Shown here in pieces: positions 37,853 through 45,354 of a DNA stretch of 64,000 nucleotides. The notes below the pieces were generated by a model. That model had not been told where the DNA came from and ran no database searches. It saw nothing but the letters and a program-made list of their open reading frames with translations. The stretch is from Deltaproteobacteria bacterium (GTDB lineage: Bacteria > Desulfobacterota > Desulfobacteria > Desulfobacterales > SURF-15). The position numbers and the translations under genes were made by a program. The DNA lies in contig JAFDFZ010000007.1 in NCBI GenBank assembly GCA_019309565.1, positions 1 through 64,000 on the forward strand, read 5' to 3'. Position 1 is the stretch's first letter. Each line of letters opens with the position of its first letter.

Positions 37853-38085
37853 GGCGCGAATTGCTGGGAGTATGCAATGCTTTGTTGACCGGTTCACTTG
37901 TTTCTGATAGTGCATTGCTGGCTGAAATCTTTATCACCCGAAACGAAGGTAACTGTACCTGTGGCATTATTGCCTCTACCGCTGAAGCTATGCCAGGATG
38001 GAATCCTGAAACAGATCTTCCCATACAGGAAAAATTGTGCCAGCTTATGCTGGGAAATTTAATTGAAGCGGTGCCGTCCGCTTAA
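37853..38085 (+). pseudogene. C-terminal fossil of a third AOR-family gene
   Basis: In one frame after a TAG: ARRELLGVCNALLTGS, then an unrelated-looking stretch, then AMPGWNPETDLPIQEKL and CQLMLGNLIEAVPSA before the stop. The last part matches the C-termini of the two intact AOR copies (RGWDPETGLPSSEKL, RQLGLENLI), and LLGVC matches the region around their last cluster cysteine. The part between is deleted. So an AOR gene once stood here, upstream of the FAD oxidase gene. Confidence 0.7.
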
Positions 38086-38102
38086 GAAAGGCATGGTTGC
38101 TT

Positions 38103-39218
38103 ATGTCTGATGTAAAAAGTGCCGATGTTGTAATCATCGGTGCAGGAGCCAGAGGGCTTTCGATTGCCCTGTTTCTTGCACGGGCAGGTGTTAGGGTGGT
38201 GCTGGTAGAACGCGGCGCTCTTTGCTCCATGGCATCAAGCGGAAACGGTGCTCAGGTAAACGTAACGGCCAAAGAACCTGACCATTATACCGCCATGAGC
38301 CTTCGCAGTGCACGCATGTACCCTGAATTTATCGACAGCCTCGATGAAGACATATATCTTCAGCAGGAGGGCCTGCTTTTTGTTACGACCGAGCCTCAGG
38401 AAATGGAAGGCTTTCGGCAAAGGGTTGAGATACGAAATCGGATACCGGGCCTAAACCTTCGACTCCTGGATGGTCACGAAGCAAGGGAAATCTCACCTGC
38501 CTTAAGCCCCGAGGTGATCGGTGGTTACATCTGCCCCGAAGACGGCATCGTGGAGGTGCTAAAACTTCTATCTGCCATCGGCCGCGCTGCACGTCGGGCG
38601 GGAGCCACAATCTTAAGACAAACCGAGGTGACCGGCATCAAAGTCGCTGCAGGCAGGGTTCAAACGGTAATAACCAACAAAGGTGCCATCGCAACCCCTG
38701 CAGTGGTCAATGCCGCAGGTGTCCACACACCCCATATCGGTCATATGGTGGGAGTTTCCATACCCGTATATCCCGAACATGGCCACATGGTGATCACCCA
38801 ACCCTATCCCCGGCTCATATCCATTCCCACCCAGTACATTACCCAGTGGCCCAATGGAACTTTCGGCATTGGTACCACCAACAGGAACATCGGAATCGTA
38901 AAGCATGTTTGCCCCTCATGGCTGCCGCCTTTTCTGCAGCAGGCCGTGCGTATCCTGCCAGCTTTAAAAAATTCAAACATACTGAGGGTGTTTGCTCATT
39001 TAAGACCCATGCCGCCCGATCGATTACCGATATATGATACGGTTCCGGGAACAGAGGGGTTTTATATCGCCGTCGGACACAGCGGAATCACCCTGGCTCC
39101 TCTGACCGGAAAGATATTTGCGGACTGGATCGTAAACGGAAAACCGGATATGGATTTAGGGCCTTACTCTCTGGGGCGCTTTGCGTCAAGCACAAAAGAG
39201 GCTTCCGAACCTGTTTAG
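38103..39218 (+). CDS. FAD-dependent amine/amino acid oxidase (HcnC/DadA-like)
   Basis: A 371-residue DAO-family flavoprotein with the FAD Rossmann motif VVIIGAGARGLSIALFLARAG at the N-terminus (the G-x-G-x-x-G lies in its first half) and the family C-terminus GFYIAVGHSGITLAPLTGK. Start set at the ATG at 38103. Related to the beta subunits of sarcosine oxidase, D-hydroxyproline dehydrogenase and hydrogen cyanide synthase. The other two subunits of such a heterotrimer are encoded at 39504-41221 on the opposite strand, so the set is complete but convergent. Confidence 0.82.
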   Translation: MSDVKSADVVIIGAGARGLSIALFLARAGVRVVLVERGALCSMASSGNGAQVNVTAKEPDHYTAMSLRSARMYPEFIDSLDEDIYLQQEGLLFVTTEPQEMEGFRQRVEIRNRIPGLNLRLLDGHEAREISPALSPEVIGGYICPEDGIVEVLKLLSAIGRAARRAGATILRQTEVTGIKVAAGRVQTVITNKGAIATPAVVNAAGVHTPHIGHMVGVSIPVYPEHGHMVITQPYPRLISIPTQYITQWPNGTFGIGTTNRNIGIVKHVCPSWLPPFLQQAVRILPALKNSNILRVFAHLRPMPPDRLPIYDTVPGTEGFYIAVGHSGITLAPLTGKIFADWIVNGKPDMDLGPYSLGRFASSTKEASEPV

Positions 39219-39503
39219 CATAAAGAAAGACTATCTTCTTAATTCTTTGCTCAAAGCATTAAAAGCAGCTACCTTTTTTGCAATCCACAAGAAGCTGAAA
39301 ACCCGCTCCTGAGGAAAATAAACCTCATGAATCAAAATGGCAGGGAATATGCAGACAGTTCATTTAAGAAAATATAGCGATGAATTTTGAAAAGATAGCT
39401 TCAATTTAGCTGTTTGAAAAAAGGCTTTCTCCCTTGTAAAATTTCTCTTTTTAACCTGGAAAAACTCGACAATAAGGGCTAAAATGTTATAAAAGATCTT
39501 AAT

Positions 39504-40913
39504 TCACTGAGAATTGGTGTGTTCCGCTAAAGCAGACAACGGTATCGGTTTTACCGGTGGTCTTGGATTGAGATAGGCGATATCCGCTGCAGGAAGCCCC
39601 TTTTCCAGGGCGATGATCTCTTGCAGGGCCGGCCCGCACATTCGCCCCTGGCAATGCCCCATTCCCATGCGGGTCATACGCTTGACTTCATTCATATCGT
39701 TCGCACCGTCTTTCAGTGCTTCCCTGATCTCCCCCAGGGTAATCTCTTCGCACCTGCATACGATGGTATCATCCTTTGCCAGTTGATACAGCCCAGGCCT
39801 TGGTACCGATATTTCATCAAGCACCCGGCGCAACCGCATCAGGGCGGCCAGACTTTTCCGGATTGGTCTCATACGCCCCAGGGCCTCCACGGAAGAAAGG
39901 TATCCCAGACTGTGGGCTGCTGCCAGTCCGGCGATCCGACCCTCGTCAAGGGCAACCATGCTTCCAGCCACTCCGGCACAGTCTCCCACTGCGTAAATAT
40001 CCGCAACACTGGTTTCCATGTTCTCTGCCCGAACCGGTATCCAGCCACCCAGCAACGGATCGTACCTATGCTCGCATTGCGCAAGACGGGTCAGTTCCGT
40101 TGAAGGTATGAAACCATAACCGACGCAGACCGTATCGACAGAAAGGGTGCGCTGGGTGCCGGCTCTGGGATTCCACTGTTCATCAACCTCTGCCACCACC
40201 ACCTCCTCCACCCGGCCTTCTCCCCGGGCCTCAAGGATAATATGCCCGCGCCATAGTGGAATTCCGGCTTTTCGAATCCCTCTAAAATAATGCCATGCAT
40301 CGGAAATCAACTGCCATTGCCCCCAGGCGGCTTTAAGCAGCCGGAACCGGTTATGAATCCGTCCGGTTTCAACAATGCCTACAACCGTGCCCCCGGCATC
40401 TGTGATTTGCTTGGCCAACGCCAGCAGCAAAGGGCCTGTTCCGACCAACAGAATTCTTTCTCCAGGCAGCACTCTCTGCGTCTTCACCAGACGCTGGGCG
40501 CCCCCTGCCGTGAAGACACCGGGCAGTGTCCATCCTGGAAATGGAACCGGCCGGTCATAGGCGCCCACCGCGACGATCAGTTTTCGATAGCGCATGCTGA
40601 AGGATCTATCTGCCTGCAAAAGGCTCACTTCGTTATCAGGGAAAATACCCCAGATCAAGGTGTCTTTGTCATATTCCACCTGGTTGCAAACATCCTCAAA
40701 TTCAGCCAGCAGTTTTTGGCCCCTCAGATAATCGCGGCCCAGCATAACGGCATCTTGTACTTCAAACCCGGTTGATAGCTGCCGATAGATCTGTCCACCG
40801 GGCATAGGATTCTCATCCACCAAGCATACCTTGACTCCGGCTCTTGCGGCTTCAACAGCAGCAGCCACCCCTGCGGGCCCCGAACCGATGATCATCAATT
40901 CCACTTCTTTCAA
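39504..40913 (-). CDS. FAD/NAD oxidoreductase with BFD-like 2Fe-2S domain (HcnB-like)
   Basis: A 469-residue subunit: FAD motif MIIGSGPAGVAAA at the start, a second dinucleotide motif around LLVGTGPLLLALA, and a C-terminal BFD-like iron-sulfur segment with four cysteines (CRCEE ... HCQGRMC). The start is set at a TTG at 40913, five residues inside an ATG at 40928, because GGGAGG lies 7-8 bases upstream of the TTG and just inside the ATG. Resembles HcnB and the alpha subunit of D-hydroxyproline dehydrogenase. It is encoded directly after the 2Fe-2S subunit. Confidence 0.82.
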   Translation of the reverse strand: MKEVELMIIGSGPAGVAAAVEAARAGVKVCLVDENPMPGGQIYRQLSTGFEVQDAVMLGRDYLRGQKLLAEFEDVCNQVEYDKDTLIWGIFPDNEVSLLQADRSFSMRYRKLIVAVGAYDRPVPFPGWTLPGVFTAGGAQRLVKTQRVLPGERILLVGTGPLLLALAKQITDAGGTVVGIVETGRIHNRFRLLKAAWGQWQLISDAWHYFRGIRKAGIPLWRGHIILEARGEGRVEEVVVAEVDEQWNPRAGTQRTLSVDTVCVGYGFIPSTELTRLAQCEHRYDPLLGGWIPVRAENMETSVADIYAVGDCAGVAGSMVALDEGRIAGLAAAHSLGYLSSVEALGRMRPIRKSLAALMRLRRVLDEISVPRPGLYQLAKDDTIVCRCEEITLGEIREALKDGANDMNEVKRMTRMGMGHCQGRMCGPALQEIIALEKGLPAADIAYLNPRPPVKPIPLSALAEHTNSQ

Positions 40914-40915
40914 TT

Positions 40916-41221
40916 CTACACCTCCCATCTACCCAGCCCCTCTTGTGTTTCCACCCGGCATCCCGGAGTCGCCAGGGTCTGGCAGGCCCTGGTATTTGGG
41001 ATGCCGTTTATAACCATCATGCACTCGAAACACAGACCGATCCCGCAGTACATGCCGCGGGGGTGTTTCTTTTTGGCCGTTCGCCGAAAGGTTCGTCGTC
41101 CCGCTGCAATGAGAGCAGCGGCAATGGTTTCACCTTCGTAGGCCACAATGGTCTCACCATCCACCTCTATTTCAAACTGTCTCCCTCGCTTAACCCCTTT
41201 TTCTACTCTTCGATCTGCCAT
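40916..41221 (-). CDS. small 2Fe-2S ferredoxin subunit (HcnA-like)
   Basis: A 101-residue plant-type [2Fe-2S] protein with C-x4-C-x2-C and a fourth cysteine 12 residues on (CGIGLCFEC ... RAC), as in the gamma subunit of sarcosine/hydroxyproline dehydrogenases and HcnA. The ATG at 41221 has GGGGGG five bases upstream. Translationally coupled to the FAD/NAD subunit that follows. Confidence 0.85.
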   Translation of the reverse strand: MADRRVEKGVKRGRQFEIEVDGETIVAYEGETIAAALIAAGRRTFRRTAKKKHPRGMYCGIGLCFECMMVINGIPNTRACQTLATPGCRVETQEGLGRWEV

Positions 41222-41565
41222 GCTTACCCCCCTAAACTCCATTTTGGCGGCCTAAAATCGACAATCAAGCTATTGTCTTATCAATTACAGAAGTCAATAC
41301 CAGAAACAATAAACGGACACAAGAAAACTCATCTTAATAATCAAAAACGAATGTCTTTCTTTCTCAGATATCACTTTATAAATTCAAAAGACGATGATAA
41401 GGATCTCCATAAAGAAGTTGAAACAGCTGGGGTATATGAAAAAGAAAGCGCAGAAGAGGCGTTGCAGAAAATTCACCACGAAACATGTTGTCTTACCGGA
41501 ATTCGCTAAAGAACTATCTAGATGACGTACTACATTCAACTTTATTAACGGTAAAGGAGCAGACA
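41222..41565. other. 344-bp divergent region with a possible 52-codon gene
   Basis: Between the HcnA-like gene (minus) and ridA (plus). An open frame from ATG 41351 to TAA 41509 encodes 52 residues (MSFFLRYHFINSKDDDKDL..., ending ETCCLTGIR) with a protein-like mix of charged helix and a CC pair, but no ribosome site, so I list it only here. AAAGGAG before 41566 belongs to the next gene. Confidence 0.35.
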
Positions 41566-41949
41566 ATGGGTAGAAATATCTTAGGGGCACCGAGAAAAAA
41601 ACCTACAAAGAACGCTCAGGCTGTGAAGATTGGAAATATCATTTACACACAGGGTATCCCCGTGAATTTTGATACCGGTGAGGTTGTGGGAAAAAGCATT
41701 CAGGAGCAAACCAGGCAAACCATGGAAAATATTAAAACAACTTTAGAAGCCTGTGGATCTTCCATGGACAACATCGATAAGTGTACGGTATTCGTAACAA
41801 AAAGAGAAAACGTACCTGGAATGAACGAGGTGTATTACACTTATTTTCCGGCAGATTCCACACCTGCACGGGTATGTATTCTGGCTGATTTGGTCAATCC
41901 GCAAATGCTGGTAGAAATCGAAGTATATGCCCATGTAACAGACGAATAA
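41566..41949 (+). CDS. RidA-family enamine/imine deaminase
   Basis: A 127-residue Rid protein. The ATG at 41566 is set by AAAGGAG. The catalytic arginine is R102 in STPARVCILADL, and the family ending EIEVYAHV is present. Rid proteins hydrolyse reactive 2-aminoacrylate-type imines made by PLP enzymes and amino acid oxidases, which fits its position beside an amino acid oxidase set. It trims damage rather than a dedicated pathway intermediate in most bacteria. Confidence 0.85.
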   Translation: MGRNILGAPRKKPTKNAQAVKIGNIIYTQGIPVNFDTGEVVGKSIQEQTRQTMENIKTTLEACGSSMDNIDKCTVFVTKRENVPGMNEVYYTYFPADSTPARVCILADLVNPQMLVEIEVYAHVTDE

Positions 41950-42066
41950 CTTTATATCGCCTTAAAAGTAGACACTTTTTTCGAGTAAAGTCTCAGAAAA
42001 AGCATAGAAAATCAAGTTTTATACGAACGTTCAAACCAATATGCGTTGATTCAGGACAACTAACTT

Positions 42067-42546
42067 GTGACCGCCTTGCTTATCATTGCCGGACTGCTGA
42101 TGGCTCTTACAGGCCTGCTCGGTTGTATCTTACCTGCTATACCGGGACCTCCCATCAGTTTTCTCTCTCTGCTTGTTCTTTCTTTTGCAAAGGACTGGGA
42201 ACCATTCAATGCAACGTTCCTGGTCATCATGGCGGGGATAACCGCCTTGTTGACCCTTTCAGATTATGTGCTCCCAACCCTGTTTGCCGAAAAATACGGC
42301 GCTTCAAGATCCGGCATTTGGGGGTCGGTTGCAGGGATGCTGGTGGGAGTTTTATTATTCCCTCCATGGGGAGTTTTACTGGGGGCGTTTGTCGGTGCAA
42401 TCATTGGAGAGTTGATCGCGGGGAAAATGGGAAAGACCGCTTTGCTGATCGGCTGGGGGGTACTTGTTGGAAATATGGTGTCGATCGGATTTAAGCTGTC
42501 GTTTTCCGGATTTGTTCTCGTGGTATATATCATGAATATGTTTTAG
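42067..42546 (+). CDS. DUF456 membrane protein
   Basis: A 159-residue, very hydrophobic protein with about five helices and glycine-zipper repeats (GCILPAIPGPPIS at the start, then GVLLGAFVGAIIGELIAG). It matches the DUF456 family, which has no assigned function. The start is a GTG. Gap of 117 bases after ridA. Monocistronic or the tail of the ridA unit. Confidence 0.75.
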   Translation: MTALLIIAGLLMALTGLLGCILPAIPGPPISFLSLLVLSFAKDWEPFNATFLVIMAGITALLTLSDYVLPTLFAEKYGASRSGIWGSVAGMLVGVLLFPPWGVLLGAFVGAIIGELIAGKMGKTALLIGWGVLVGNMVSIGFKLSFSGFVLVVYIMNMF

Positions 42547-42848
42547 TTCAAGGCCCTGCAGCTTGTCGGAACAAATCGGGCTTCGCCATCGGCTACGACA
42601 CAACAAGGTATGGATCCCGCTTAAGCGAGGCTGCAGGGTCTTCAATCTTCGCAATTGTATCAACAACTATCTAGTGCCCATCCACCAATCGTAGGGAACA
42701 CTATTGGGTGTCCAATTCATAAATGAGGATTTTTTTCGTTGGGCAAGGCCGCACAAGGGTTTGCGGTGAGGCGTACAAATCGTACGTCGCAGCCGGAAAC
42801 CCGCGGAGAACGCCGCCCAACGGGAAAAAGACCATTTATGGATGGACA
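42547..42848. other. 302-bp gap with two hairpin-forming sequences
   Basis: Left half: CCCTGCAGC (about 42550-42560) and GCTGCAGGG (about 42632-42641) form a long-range stem after the DUF456 gene. Right half: the MITE-like inverted repeat 42709-42849, described separately. No gene seen. Confidence 0.5.
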
Positions 42849-42849
42849 C
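42709..42849. mobile_element. MITE-like long inverted-repeat element at the trpA 3' end
   Basis: About 141 bp that can fold on itself. Left arm 42709-42750 starts GTGTCCA, CATAAATG, a T-run and CGTTGGGC. Right arm 42812-42849 is its imperfect complement (GCCCAACG, an A-run, CATTTATG, TGGACAC). Inner pieces GGGTTTGCGG / CCGGAAACCC and GTAC-AAATC-GTAC pair as well. No coding capacity. The right tip touches the trpA stop codon (42849-42851), so the hairpin may serve as that gene's terminator. It looks like a small non-autonomous transposable element. Confidence 0.65.
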
Positions 42850-43613
42850 TATCTAAGGTTTTTTATAAAATCACCTACCGCTCGAACCCCCTTCTTATCG
42901 ATCACCCGGATGGTTTCAGATCCAATCACTGCGATGTCCGCCCTGTCCTTTATGAAATCAACATCGGTTTTGTTTTTCACACCGAACCCAAGGGCCAGGG
43001 GAAGATCGGTTGCGCTTCGACACAGGGTGAGATATTTGGCGAGGCTCTCAGAAAAATCGGTTTCAGAACCCGTAACCCCTTTTCGTGCAACGCAATAGAT
43101 AAACCCTCTGGCAAAGGAAGCAAGATATTTCATTCGTTCAAGGGAGGTGGTGGGAGAGAAGATGAACACAGGGGACAGTTGATTTCGCTTCATGGCGCTA
43201 AGATACAAGTCGCCTTCTTCCGGTGGAAGATCCGGGATGATGGAGCCATATAACCCCGCCTCTCGCATGGCATCGGCAAATCGATCCACTCCGTACTGAT
43301 ATGCAATATTATAATAGGTCATAAATAAAAACGGAACATCAAAATTCCGGCATACGGTTTTTGAAAAATCGATACATTTTTCAACAGTAGCTCCCCTTTC
43401 AAGCGCTTTCTGGTTTGCCCTAAGTATCACGGGACCATCTGCGATCGGCTCTGAGAAGGGAATCTGCAGCTCCATCATATCCACACCCGCATTGACCATG
43501 GCCTCTACGATCTTAAACGAATCTTCAAAGGAGGGATATCCCAGCACGATGTGCGTCATAAGCAGGATATCCTTCTGTTTTCGTAAATTTCGAACATATT
43601 CTTCGAGCATCAC
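42849..43613 (-). CDS. trpA: tryptophan synthase alpha subunit
   Basis: A 254-residue TIM barrel that cleaves indole-3-glycerol phosphate to indole. Catalytic E48 (MMELQIPFS) and D59 (PIADGP) are present at the usual 11-residue distance, with GFGV and the phosphate-binding VIGSETIR near the end. It follows trpB by 49 bases on the same strand. Only trpBA are here, without the rest of the pathway. trpA ends in the tip of a MITE-like hairpin. Confidence 0.93.
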   Translation of the reverse strand: MMLEEYVRNLRKQKDILLMTHIVLGYPSFEDSFKIVEAMVNAGVDMMELQIPFSEPIADGPVILRANQKALERGATVEKCIDFSKTVCRNFDVPFLFMTYYNIAYQYGVDRFADAMREAGLYGSIIPDLPPEEGDLYLSAMKRNQLSPVFIFSPTTSLERMKYLASFARGFIYCVARKGVTGSETDFSESLAKYLTLCRSATDLPLALGFGVKNKTDVDFIKDRADIAVIGSETIRVIDKKGVRAVGDFIKNLR

Positions 43614-43662
43614 CCGACCTCCAATACTTCAAGCGTCTGTTACGGATAAAAACGGACGGAGG

Positions 43663-44892
43663 TTACTTTTCTTGATACCCTTGGGCTTTTCTCATGATAA
43701 ATCCCTTCCACTTCGTGTCCCCCATGGCATCTGCCACCGTAAAAATATCTTTATCGCCGCGGCCTGACTGGTTAATCAAAATGGACTCTGACCGCGGCAA
43801 TGTCGGGGCCTCTTTGAAGGCCTGTACAAATGCGTGCGCAGATTCAAGCGCCGGAATCAACCCTTCTTTCCTTATGGTAAGGGAAAGAGCCGCCATCACC
43901 TCCTGATCGGTGGCCGCTTCGAAGCGAATCCGGGCCCTTTCCTTTAAATGGGCAAGGATGGGAGAGACTCCCACATAATCCAGGCCGGCAGCCACACTGT
44001 GGGTCTCCTTCATTTGTCCGTCGGAATCCTGAAGAAAATAGGTTTTATATCCCTGTGCCACACCAACCCTTGCATCATCTCCAGCAAGCCGTGCGGCGTG
44101 ATGACCCGTATTCAAACCTTTCCCCGCTGCTTCCACGCCAACAAGTTCAACAGGATCTTTCAAAAACTCATGGAAGATCCCCAAGGCATTGGAGCCGCCA
44201 CCCACGCATGCATAGATCCGTTTTGGCAGCTTGCCCTCCTGTTCTAAGATCTGCTTCCGCGCCTCCTTTCCGATGATGGATTGAAAATAGGTGACCATCT
44301 CCGGAAACGGGTGCGGCCCGCAGGCCGTGCCAAGAACATAGTGGGTCGTATCCATGTTTGTAACCCAGTCTCGAAGTGCCTCATTGATGGCGTCTTTCAG
44401 AATGCGTGTCCCTTCCCGAACGGGAATGACTTCCGCTCCCAGTTGTTCCATCCAGAACACGTTGGGACGCTGTCGCTCAACATCGACCTCACCCATGTAG
44501 ATGGTGCACTGAAATCCGAATTTCGCCGCCATTGTGGCCGTTGCCACCCCGTGTTGTCCGGCTCCGGTTTCGGCGATCACACGTGTTTTTCCCATCCGTT
44601 TCACCAAAAGCCCCTGCCCCATTACGTTGTTGGCTTTATGAGCACCGGTATGGTTGAGATCTTCACGTTTGATGTAAATTCGGGCGCCTCCAAAGTGCCT
44701 GGTCAGATTTTCTGCAAACGTCAACGGCGTAGGCCGACAGGAGTAGCTGGACATCATGTCAATATATTGCTCCCAAAAACGAGGATCGTTTTTGGCAGAT
44801 TCAAAGGCAGCCTCCAGTTCATCAAAGGTTGACACCAGAACTTCAGGAAGGTAAGCACCTCCAAAATCATCATAATAGCCTCTATTCCTCAT
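43663..44892 (-). CDS. trpB: tryptophan synthase beta subunit
   Basis: A 409-residue PLP enzyme joining indole and serine. PLP lysine K86 in HTGAHKANN, the phosphate-binding GGGSNALG, and the N-terminal YYDDFGGAYLPE of the TrpB1 class that partners TrpA. The ATG at 44892 is preferred over 44931 because CGGAGG lies 8 bases upstream. A sigma-70 promoter at 45040-45069 and a leader hairpin precede it. Confidence 0.93.
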   Translation of the reverse strand: MRNRGYYDDFGGAYLPEVLVSTFDELEAAFESAKNDPRFWEQYIDMMSSYSCRPTPLTFAENLTRHFGGARIYIKREDLNHTGAHKANNVMGQGLLVKRMGKTRVIAETGAGQHGVATATMAAKFGFQCTIYMGEVDVERQRPNVFWMEQLGAEVIPVREGTRILKDAINEALRDWVTNMDTTHYVLGTACGPHPFPEMVTYFQSIIGKEARKQILEQEGKLPKRIYACVGGGSNALGIFHEFLKDPVELVGVEAAGKGLNTGHHAARLAGDDARVGVAQGYKTYFLQDSDGQMKETHSVAAGLDYVGVSPILAHLKERARIRFEAATDQEVMAALSLTIRKEGLIPALESAHAFVQAFKEAPTLPRSESILINQSGRGDKDIFTVADAMGDTKWKGFIMRKAQGYQEK

Positions 44893-44986
44893 CCAAAGAT
44901 CCTCCGATTCTTTAAGAAAATACGCCCCCATCCGCTTGGAAGTTAAAGCTTAGAAAAGATAGAGTTTTGAGCCTGGAGATGAAACA

Positions 44987-45021
44987 GATCGGCAATTCTC
45001 GGCAAACAAAAATTGCTGATC
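44987..45021 (-). promoter_or_regulatory. hairpin in the trpB leader
   Basis: GATCGGCAATT (44987-44997) and AATTGCTGATC (45011-45021) pair over 11 positions with one wobble, loop 13 bases. It lies between the promoter and trpB. No T-run follows, so it is a possible protein- or RNA-binding fold rather than a simple terminator. Confidence 0.4.
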
Positions 45022-45039
45022 CTCCTCAGATTTAAAGAT

Positions 45040-45069
45040 TCTATAATGCATCATTCGTAAATTGGTCAA
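45040..45069 (-). promoter_or_regulatory. sigma-70 promoter of trpBA
   Basis: Minus strand TTGACC (45069-45064), 18-base spacer, TATAGA (45045-45040). It would give a leader of about 140 bases before the trpB ATG. Confidence 0.5.
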
Positions 45070-45354
45070 GACAAATATACATGAAATTACGGGCGTCTTA
45101 TTTTGACGCATCTGCTGAAACCTCCCTTCACCTCTGCTTCTTTCCCGAAGCGGGGTTCTACGCCGGGGCGCATAAGCATTTTCTTTGAACCACCAAGCGA
45201 AAAGAGCAATGGTCTTTCAGTTTCGGTTTAAAAAAGCTCAAGAAATTAACTCGTTTATCCGATACCATCATTGTTGGCAACAATATCTATAAACAGATGC
45301 GAACGCGCGGATCACTTTCCACCCGTCGCGTGAAGATCCGAAGGTGGGGGTTTC

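Larger units (their letters stand above)
44893..45354. other. 462-bp divergent region before trpB and the pilus-linked kinase
   Basis: Contains the trpB promoter (45040-45069, minus) and a leader hairpin (44987-45021). The right part (45070-45354) shows no gene and no clear sigma-54 site for the histidine kinase gene. A GAGG-type ribosome site is not obvious before 45355. No Trp-rich leader peptide was found. Confidence 0.4.

Noticed and set aside
40943-41509. 188-codon plus-strand frame
   Set aside because: Antisense to the HcnA-like gene for most of its length. Only its last 52 codons fall in free DNA and are mentioned there.
45200-45230. Sigma-54 promoter for the histidine kinase at 45355
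   Set aside because: A TGGTCT...TTTC sequence is present, but the -12 GC is missing.
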